From positions 1-64,000 of the forward strand of contig JAVBLJ010000011.1 of assembly GCA_031553615.1 (NCBI GenBank): a stretch of 64,000 nucleotides of DNA, in the 5' to 3' direction. The notes under the pieces were generated by a model that saw only the letters and a list, made by a program, of their open reading frames with translations, was not told the DNA's origin and searched no databases. Positions 58,280 to 64,000 of the stretch are shown here, piece by piece (positions within the stretch are counted from its first letter, which is position 1; each line of letters begins with the position of its first letter). Position numbers and translations under genes: made by a program. The stretch comes from WQXF01 sp031553615 (GTDB lineage: Bacteria; Bacillota; Clostridia; Christensenellales; Aristaeellaceae).

Positions 58280-59632
58280 ATGGAGGAAAAGGAAATCCTG
58301 CTGGAATTCATTCGCTTGATCCAGGACGGCAAACTGGCCGAATTCAAAGCCTTGAGCCTGGAATGCCCGCCGGTGGACATCGCGGAAGGCATCGACTCGC
58401 TGGAGGACACGCAGCTTACGCTGCGCATCTTCCGCCTTTTGCCCAAGGATATCGCCGCCGATGTATTCTCTTACCTATCGCCCGAGCGGCAGCAGCTGAT
58501 AGCCGAATCGGCTTCGGGCTTAGAAATGCGCCACCTGATCGACGAAATGTTCCTGGACGACACCGTCGATTTCTTGGAGGAAATGCCTGCCAACATCGTC
58601 ACCAAGGTGCTGCAGAACGCATCGGAGCAGACGCGCAGCCTCATCAATTCCTTCCTGCGCTACCCCGAGAACAGCGCAGGCAGCCTCATGACCATCGAGT
58701 ACGTCGACCTGCACGAATACTACACGGTGCGCAAGGCCATGGATCACATCCGCCGCACCGGGGTCGAAAAGGAGACCGTGTACACCTGCTACGTGGTGGA
58801 TCCGCAGCGCAAGCTGCTGGGCACCGTATCGCTGCGCAAGCTAATCGTCGCGCCGGAAACCGCCTACATCCGCGACATCATGGAGACCCAGGTGGTCTCC
58901 GCCAACACGCTGGACGATCAGGAGACCGTCGCCGAGGATTTCCGCCACTACGACCTGATGACCCTGCCGGTGTGCGACAACGAGGCGCGGCTGGTGGGCA
59001 TCATCACCGTGGACGACATCGTGGACGTCATTCAGGAGGAGAACACCGAGGACTTCGAAAAGATGGCGGCCATCACACCCTCCGATGGGGAGTACCTCAA
59101 AACCGGTGTGTGGAAGCTGGCCTGGAACCGCATCCCATGGCTGCTGCTGCTCATGCTATCCGCCACGTTTACCGGCGCGATCATCGGCGGGTTTGAGAGC
59201 GAGCTGAGCAAGATGCTGATCCTCAGCACCTTCATCCCCATGCTGATGGACACGGCGGGCAACGCCGGTTCGCAGACCACCACGCTGATCATTCGCGGTA
59301 TGGCGCTGGGCGAAATCGATACCCCCAGCCTTTGGCGCGTCGTTTGGAAGGAAATCCGCGTGTCGGTCATCTGCGGCGCGACATTGGCCGCAGTGAACTT
59401 TGTGCGCATTCTGACGTTCAGCGAAGCCTCGATCTGGGTAGCGCTCACCGTGAGCCTGAGCGTCGTCTGCACCGTGTTCCTGGCCAAGCTGGTGGGCTGC
59501 CTGTTGCCGCTGGGCGCGCGCAAGCTGCGCATCGATCCGGCCATCATGGCCGCTCCGCTGATCACCACCATCGTCGACGCGTGCGCGCTCATGGTGTTCT
59601 TCGGCCTAGCCAAGCTTCTCCTTCACCTGTAA
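58280..59632 (+). CDS. mgtE: Magnesium transporter MgtE
   Basis: A 450-residue protein: MgtE N domain (about 1-130), two CBS domains (about 135-260, with NSAGSLMTIEYV and PVCDNEARLVGIITVDDI), a plug helix, and five membrane helices with the channel motif LMDTAGNAGSQTTTLIIRGM. Mg2+ binding between the cytosolic domains closes the pore. ATG at 58280 follows GAAAGGAG. Expression is probably attenuated by the leader. Confidence 0.95.
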   Translation: MEEKEILLEFIRLIQDGKLAEFKALSLECPPVDIAEGIDSLEDTQLTLRIFRLLPKDIAADVFSYLSPERQQLIAESASGLEMRHLIDEMFLDDTVDFLEEMPANIVTKVLQNASEQTRSLINSFLRYPENSAGSLMTIEYVDLHEYYTVRKAMDHIRRTGVEKETVYTCYVVDPQRKLLGTVSLRKLIVAPETAYIRDIMETQVVSANTLDDQETVAEDFRHYDLMTLPVCDNEARLVGIITVDDIVDVIQEENTEDFEKMAAITPSDGEYLKTGVWKLAWNRIPWLLLLMLSATFTGAIIGGFESELSKMLILSTFIPMLMDTAGNAGSQTTTLIIRGMALGEIDTPSLWRVVWKEIRVSVICGATLAAVNFVRILTFSEASIWVALTVSLSVVCTVFLAKLVGCLLPLGARKLRIDPAIMAAPLITTIVDACALMVFFGLAKLLLHL

Positions 59633-59671
59633 TACCAATTCCAATTAGGTTTAGCCAATAAGCCAGCGAGA

Positions 59672-59756
59672 GATTTTTACGTTCGGCTAGGAGTCCGAAG
59701 GAGGCGTAGCCAGCAGCTACGCTGACCGAGGCACGACAACGCCGATCGGATAAAGA
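59672..59756. repeat. Structured 85-bp repeat, copy 2
   Basis: Related to 18041-18124: same hairpin GCGTAGC-CAGCA-GCTACGC (59704-59722), outer stem CGTTCGGC (59680-59687) with GCCGATCG (59741-59748). Relative to copy 1 the pair T52-A112 has become C-G, a compensatory change. It lies after mgtE in a 347-base gap that otherwise holds only the promoter for the small protein gene. Confidence 0.6.
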
Positions 59757-59897
59757 TCCGCTGGATTGTGCCAAAACGTTGTTGGAATGGGTATTATGCC
59801 TATGCTATGTGCCCCGCGCTCCCGTATGACAGTGAAACGACCCTTCCCTTTTGCATCCTCCCGCATCCTTTTGCACCCTTCTGCGCTGGATTCCTGC

Positions 59898-59926
59898 TTG
59901 CGGTCAAGCCGGGTTTGTATTATGAT
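59898..59926 (+). promoter_or_regulatory. Promoter for the small protein gene at 59980
   Basis: TTGCGG, 17 bases, TATGAT. Confidence 0.6.
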
Positions 59927-59979
59927 AGATCGAGCTTGGACGGCGTCGCAACGCCGCATCACAACGCAGGAGGTTTCAC

Positions 59980-60210
59980 ATGGCAGACGAAAAAATGCAA
60001 TCGATCGAGGAAGCGATGGAGGGCAAAACCAAGAAGGTCGCGAGCCGCCATGGCTGGGTGGGTTTCGTCGAGGGTACGGTGGTCAACTTCATGCTGGAGC
60101 ACGATATCGAGAAGCTCACGCTGGACGATGGCGCGGGCAACAAGGCCAAGCTGACCCGGCTGAAGGACAACGCCGTGAAGGTGGAGTGCACCTCGGCCAA
60201 CATCCTGTAA
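59980..60210 (+). CDS. Small conserved-looking protein of unknown function
   Basis: A 76-residue soluble protein, MADEKMQSIEEAMEGKTKKV at the start. The second half (about residues 25-75) looks like a compact beta-rich fold with charged turns (HDIEKLTLDDGAGNKAKLTR). CAGGAGG lies eight bases before the ATG; it has its own promoter and terminator, which supports a real gene. I do not recognise the family. Confidence 0.75.
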   Translation: MADEKMQSIEEAMEGKTKKVASRHGWVGFVEGTVVNFMLEHDIEKLTLDDGAGNKAKLTRLKDNAVKVECTSANIL

Positions 60211-60228
60211 ACCGGAAATATTGGGTAT

Positions 60229-60262
60229 AAAAAAGCAGGCTTGCAATGCAGGCCTGCTTTTT
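60229..60262. terminator. Bidirectional terminator between the small protein gene and oppA
   Basis: AAAAAAGCAGGC pairs with GCCTGCTTTTT, with T-tracts on both strands. Confidence 0.9.
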
Positions 60263-60283
60263 CGAACACCTTTACGTATACGC

Positions 60284-61903
60284 TTACTTGTCGTCCATGG
60301 TCACGTACTCCAGCAGCGGGTGACCGATGTCGTTCTTGATGAAGCCGTGGACGTAGGGCTTTGCGACGAAATCGTCGACGCCCGCGAACTTGGGCGCGAC
60401 CGGCATTTCATCGGCCAGCATCTTCTCGCATTCGATCATGAGCGCCTCGCGGGCGGCGGGATCGGTCTCCGCGACCAGCTTGTTCAGGATCGCGTCGTAA
60501 GCGGCGCGGTTGGGCCACTGGTTCTCGTACGCGTTCGAGCCAGTGCCGTAGATTCTGAGGTTGGCGAGCGGATCGTCGAAATCGCCGGTGTAGCCGTTGG
60601 CGTCGATATCAAAGTTGCCCGCGTCCAGCTCATCCCAGAAGGCGCTGGATTCGATGGCCTTGATCTGCACCTGGTCGATGGTCAGGCCCAGGCCCTGCAC
60701 CCACATGGCCTGCATGGCCTGCGCCACGGAGTTTGCGGTCGGGTCAGCCTGGATGACCAGCTCGATCTTCGGGAAGGTGGTGCGATCGGTGTATCCGGCC
60801 TCGTCCAGCAGGGCGTTGGCCTTCTCCACATCGTAGGCGAACAGGTCGCCCGCCACGTCGCGGTAGCTCTTGGAGGGATCGGTGACCGAGGGCTGCACGT
60901 AGGGCACGAAGCTCATCAGCGGCAGGTCGCGGGTCTTCATGATGCGATCGACCAGGAGCTGACGGTCGAAGCTCATCGAGAAGGCCTGGCGCACCAGCTT
61001 GTTGTCAAACGGAGCCTTCACGCAGTTAAAATCCGCATAGGATACGCGCAGTATGTAGACTGCGCCGTACTCCGGGGTCTCGCGGAAGGCTTCCAGCGCT
61101 TCGGCGTTGATGTTGTCCGCCACGTCGATTTCGCCGTTCCGGTAGGCGACCAGCTCGGCGTTGGAATCGGGCACGATCACGATATCCACCGCATCCAGCG
61201 CGACCGCCGCGGCATCGTAGTAGTTGGGGTTCTTCACCAGCTCCAGCTTTTCCTTGATGCTGTAGCTCTTGAGCATGAAGGGGCCGGTGCAGAGGTAGGT
61301 CTCGGGGTTAGCGGTCCAGGGGTTCTCGGCAGTGCCAGCTTCCACGACTTCCTTCTTAACCGGGTAGAAGCCGGTGGAGGCGGTCACCTGCAGGAACCAG
61401 GGCATGGAGGCGACCAGGTCGACCTGCAGCGTGCGCTCGTCCAGCGCCTTTACGCCCACATCGTCCGCCGAGGCTTCGCCCTTGTTGTATTCGGCGCCGT
61501 TTTTCAGGATGTACATATCCGAAACGGCCTTCGAGGCCACGTTCGGGTCGAGCACGCGCTTCCAGGCATACTCAAAATCGGCGGCGGTCAGCGGGCTGCC
61601 GTCGCTCCACTTGAGGCCCTCGCGCAGGGTGAACACGTATTGCAAACCGTCGTCCGACTTGGTGTGGGATTCCGCCAGCGCGGGAACCAGGGTCTTGCCG
61701 TCCGGACCTACCTTATAAAGGCCCACGAACAGCTGCTTGAGCACGGAAGAGGAGCGCGAGTAGGAGTTGAGAGAGGGGTCCATCTGCTGCGGATCGCCGC
61801 CAATCGGGTAGATCAGCTTCTTCTCGCCTTCGGCGGATGCCACGGTGGACATCATGCCCAGCGCGAGGAGCATCGCCATCGCCAACGCCAGTATCTTTTT
61901 CAT
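60284..61903 (-). CDS. oppA: Oligopeptide ABC transporter substrate-binding protein
   Basis: A 539-residue SBP_bac_5 protein. Features: YPIGGDPQQMDPSLNSYSRS near the N-terminus, LREGLKWSDGSPLTAADFEYAW, and PNYYDAAAVALDAVDIVIV. The N-terminal signal (residues 1-24, ending TVASA) has a type I cleavage site and no lipobox Cys, unlike most Gram-positive binding proteins. It is divergent from the permease genes and has its own strong promoter. Confidence 0.93.
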   Translation of the reverse strand: MKKILALAMAMLLALGMMSTVASAEGEKKLIYPIGGDPQQMDPSLNSYSRSSSVLKQLFVGLYKVGPDGKTLVPALAESHTKSDDGLQYVFTLREGLKWSDGSPLTAADFEYAWKRVLDPNVASKAVSDMYILKNGAEYNKGEASADDVGVKALDERTLQVDLVASMPWFLQVTASTGFYPVKKEVVEAGTAENPWTANPETYLCTGPFMLKSYSIKEKLELVKNPNYYDAAAVALDAVDIVIVPDSNAELVAYRNGEIDVADNINAEALEAFRETPEYGAVYILRVSYADFNCVKAPFDNKLVRQAFSMSFDRQLLVDRIMKTRDLPLMSFVPYVQPSVTDPSKSYRDVAGDLFAYDVEKANALLDEAGYTDRTTFPKIELVIQADPTANSVAQAMQAMWVQGLGLTIDQVQIKAIESSAFWDELDAGNFDIDANGYTGDFDDPLANLRIYGTGSNAYENQWPNRAAYDAILNKLVAETDPAAREALMIECEKMLADEMPVAPKFAGVDDFVAKPYVHGFIKNDIGHPLLEYVTMDDK

Positions 61904-62006
61904 GCCGTTCCCTCCAACCTAATTAATGCGCGCCGCACAGCGCTCTCCCTCCCTCCATTTGGGAAGAATGAAAGAAGCGGCCGCGCAAGCTGCAAAAGTT
62001 AGCATG

Positions 62007-62035
62007 AATATAGCAGAAAGCACGAGTAATGTCAA
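62007..62035 (-). promoter_or_regulatory. Strong promoter for oppA
   Basis: On the minus strand TTGACA, 17 bases, TATATT. Confidence 0.85.
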
Positions 62036-62132
62036 ATCCCAAACACGCCTCGTTTTCCCGCCGTGGATGCTCTCACACCCCCGTGCCGTTATGTCTCTCC
62101 CTTTTATCCGCCTTCTATATGGAAAGAAACTC

Positions 62133-62161
62133 TTGCCTATTGCTTTACAGGCTGGTATGAT
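62133..62161 (+). promoter_or_regulatory. Promoter for oppB-oppC
   Basis: TTGCCT, 17 bases, TATGAT. A short GC-rich inverted repeat (CGGACGG ... CCGTCCG, about 62181-62207) lies in the leader. Between the two divergent promoters (62036-62132) I see no gene. Confidence 0.65.
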
Positions 62162-62287
62162 AAAAGGCACATATATGCTCACGGACGGCCTTTTCACGGC
62201 CCGTCCGCGACCCATCCATGCAAGTAAGGACCGCAAGCGCCTGCAAATATCCTTTTGCAATATTGCGCATCGATCGGAGGGACGCAG

Positions 62288-63214
62288 GTGTTCAAGTACA
62301 TTCTCAAGCGCGTGATCGCAGGCTTAATCACCATTTTTGTGCTCATCACCGCCACCTTTTTCCTCATGCACGCCGTGCCGGGCAGCCCCTTTAGCCCCGA
62401 GGAGGAAAAGAAGGTGCCCAAGGCGGTTATCGAGGTCGTGCGCGCGCGCTATGGCCTCAACAAGCCGCTGGGCGAGCAATACCTGCAGTACCTCAGCAAC
62501 GTGCTGCACGGTGATTTTGGCGTATCCTTCAAGCGGGAAAACGTTTCGGTAAACAAGCTGATCGACAAGGGCTTCCCGGTCTCAGCGCGGGTGGGCGGGC
62601 TGGCCATCCTGCTTTCGCTGGCGATCGGCGTGCCGTTGGGCGTGGTCTCGGCGGTCAAGCGCGGCCGATGGCCCGATTATGCGTCCATGGTGTTCGCCAC
62701 CATCGGTATCTCCGCGCCCGCGTTCGTGATCTCCGTGGTGCTGCTGTTCGTGTTTTCGATGCACCTGCACTGGCTGCCCTCCTTTGGGCTGACCAGCTGG
62801 AAGCATTACGTGCTGCCGGTGGTCTGCCTGGCCTTCCACCCCATCGCCTACATCGCGCGGCAAATCCGTTCCTCCATGCTGGATTCGCTGCAGATGGATT
62901 ACACCCGCACCGCCCGCGCCAAGGGCGTGACCGAAGCGGGCGTCATATGGAAGCATGCGCTCAAAAACTCCATACTGCCGGTGGTCACCTACCTGGGGCC
63001 GCTGGTGGCCGGCCTGCTGACGGGCAGCTTTATCGTGGAGCGGCTGTTCTCGGTGCCGGGCATCGGCCGTGATTTCGTAACCAGCGTGGCCGATCGCGAT
63101 TACACCGTCATCATGGGCATGACAGCATTCTTCGGCATATTCGTCATCATCTGCAACATCGTGGTCGACATCTGCTACGCGCTGATCGATCCGCGCGTAA
63201 AGCTGAACGACTAA
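62288..63214 (+). CDS. oppB: Oligopeptide ABC transporter permease OppB
   Basis: A 308-residue protein with six membrane helices, starting with GTG after GGAGGG. The EAA loop is DYTRTARAKGVTEAGVIWKH; the N-terminal FKYILKRVIAGLITIFVLI is typical of OppB/DppB. It pairs with OppC from the next gene. Confidence 0.93.
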   Translation: MFKYILKRVIAGLITIFVLITATFFLMHAVPGSPFSPEEEKKVPKAVIEVVRARYGLNKPLGEQYLQYLSNVLHGDFGVSFKRENVSVNKLIDKGFPVSARVGGLAILLSLAIGVPLGVVSAVKRGRWPDYASMVFATIGISAPAFVISVVLLFVFSMHLHWLPSFGLTSWKHYVLPVVCLAFHPIAYIARQIRSSMLDSLQMDYTRTARAKGVTEAGVIWKHALKNSILPVVTYLGPLVAGLLTGSFIVERLFSVPGIGRDFVTSVADRDYTVIMGMTAFFGIFVIICNIVVDICYALIDPRVKLND

Positions 63215-63230
63215 GCGGCGCGCCGCGTCT

Positions 63231-63262
63231 CGAACCACGCATTCGGCGAACCACGCATTCGG
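63231..63262 (+). repeat. Two tandem 16-bp units between oppB and oppC
   Basis: CGAACCACGCATTCGG occurs twice in direct succession, ending about 30 bases before the oppC start codon. Confidence 0.85.
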
Positions 63263-63294
63263 CATAGCCGCATTCCATTATCGGAGGCAGAAGC

Positions 63295-64000
63295 ATGCAA
63301 ATCACGCAAGAACCGGCGCCTTTACAAAACCCCGAGATGCTCCCTGAAGCGGCCCCCGAGACCGCCTATCAGGATTTACCGGCGTCGCTGTTTGTGCCGC
63401 TGGGCAACGAGCGCAACGAAGGCGACCAGATCGCCCGCCGCTCCACCACCTATTGGCAGGATGTGTGGTACCGTTTCCGGCGCGATCCGCTGGCCATGAT
63501 CGGCATGATGGTGCTGATCCTGATCGGGCTGGCCGCCCTCTTCGGGCCCATGCTCTCGAAGTACTCCTACGAGCAGGTCGAGTTCCTGAATGGCGATATG
63601 CCACCCAGCGCCGAGCATTGGTTCGGCACCGATCTGCTGGGCCGCGATATCTTTGTGCGCGTGCTCTATGGCGCGCGCATCAGCCTGAGCGTGGGCCTGG
63701 TGGCGGCGGCCATCAACCTGATGATCGGCGTGCTGTACGGCGGCATCGCGGGCTACATCGGCCGCCGCGTCGACATGATCCTGATGCGCATCGTGGATAT
63801 CCTCATCGGCCTGCCCTCGCTGCTGTACATTATCCTGATCATGATGGTGATGGGCTCCACGATTCAATCGATCATCCTCGCGCTATGCTTCACCTCGTGG
63901 ATTGGCACGGCGCGCGTGGTGCGCTCCCAGGTGCTCTCGCTCAAGAGTTCAGAGTATGCGCTGGCCGCTAAGCTAACCGGAGCCTCGGATTTGGATATTT
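63295..64000 (+). CDS. oppC: Oligopeptide ABC transporter permease OppC (partial)
   Basis: The first 235 codons of a permease cut by the window end. The N-terminus has a polar tail of about 55 residues, then the OppC-type segment RFRRDPLAMIGMMVLILIGL and HWFGTDLLGRDIFVRVLYGA, both characteristic, and the beginning of the EAA region near the window end (SSEYALAAKLTGASDLDI). GGAGG precedes the ATG at 63295. ATPase genes (oppD, oppF) are expected beyond the window. Confidence 0.93.
   Translation, partial: MQITQEPAPLQNPEMLPEAAPETAYQDLPASLFVPLGNERNEGDQIARRSTTYWQDVWYRFRRDPLAMIGMMVLILIGLAALFGPMLSKYSYEQVEFLNGDMPPSAEHWFGTDLLGRDIFVRVLYGARISLSVGLVAAAINLMIGVLYGGIAGYIGRRVDMILMRIVDILIGLPSLLYIILIMMVMGSTIQSIILALCFTSWIGTARVVRSQVLSLKSSEYALAAKLTGASDLDI

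Noticed and set aside
59785..59979. Coding sequence in the gap upstream of the small protein gene
   Set aside because: Open frames overlap the promoter at 59898-59926 and lack ribosome binding sites or family similarity.
60221..62002. Plus-strand open frame of almost 600 codons across oppA
   Set aside because: Antisense of a clear substrate-binding protein with its own promoter and signal peptide.

Overview
The window looks like a chromosomal segment of a high-GC, spore-forming member of the Clostridia (Bacillota). I base this on the DivIVA/SepF/YggT/YlmH division cluster, a YunB sporulation protein, T-box and TPP riboswitch control, intrinsic terminators with strong T-tracts, and sigma-A type promoters (TTGACA-N17-TATAAT variants). 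The lineage below class level is a guess (Christensenellales-like). No rRNA, tRNA, prophage, transposase or CRISPR array was seen.

Layout. 1-2 kb: start of an unidentified gene with a possible operator, then an AI-2E-like permease with a PRC-barrel and a small glycine-rich protein. 2.2-9.8 kb: a minus-strand cell-division and housekeeping cluster, read from the high-coordinate end as THUMP-domain protein, HlyD-like adaptor, yggS, sepF, yggT, ylmH, divIVA, a DUF5665-like membrane protein, lspA and rluD. 9.9-18.8 kb: glycosylasparaginase, dihydrouridine synthase, CNNM/CorC protein, a LysR regulator divergent from a CofE-like ligase, YebC and YunB. 19-24.8 kb: class A PBP and a large secreted peptidoglycan-binding protein separated by 204-bp tandem repeats. 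25-31 kb: argB-argD-argF, an acetyltransferase, a rhodanese lipoprotein, a YfbR-like phosphohydrolase, and thiT behind a TPP riboswitch. 31-43.9 kb: MATE exporter, phosphoglycerate mutase, LCP protein, OGG glycosylase, T-box controlled type-II-like ileS, a membrane glycosyltransferase-like protein and RNA-modification genes. 44-49.3 kb: MFS transporter with an ArsR-like regulator between paired palindromes, Eis-like acetyltransferase, DUF362 ferredoxin-like protein. 49.5-57.9 kb: a cell-envelope block of L,D-transpeptidase, two MBOAT acyltransferases, two SGNH-like partners and a VanY carboxypeptidase. 58-64 kb: mgtE behind a structured attenuator leader, and an Opp-type ABC transporter cut by the window edge.

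Three things stand out. First, a 308-309 bp repeat is present twice in opposite orientation, each copy with imperfect terminal inverted repeats and flanking 11-13 bp direct repeats, as expected of a non-autonomous mobile element. Second, an 84-85 bp repeat occurs twice, with an identical 7-bp hairpin and a closing stem that carries one compensatory base-pair change. Third, short tandem repeats cluster at gene borders throughout the window. The doubled MBOAT/SGNH set flanked by peptidoglycan enzymes is the best candidate for an uncharacterised pathway, probably O-acylation of a wall polymer.
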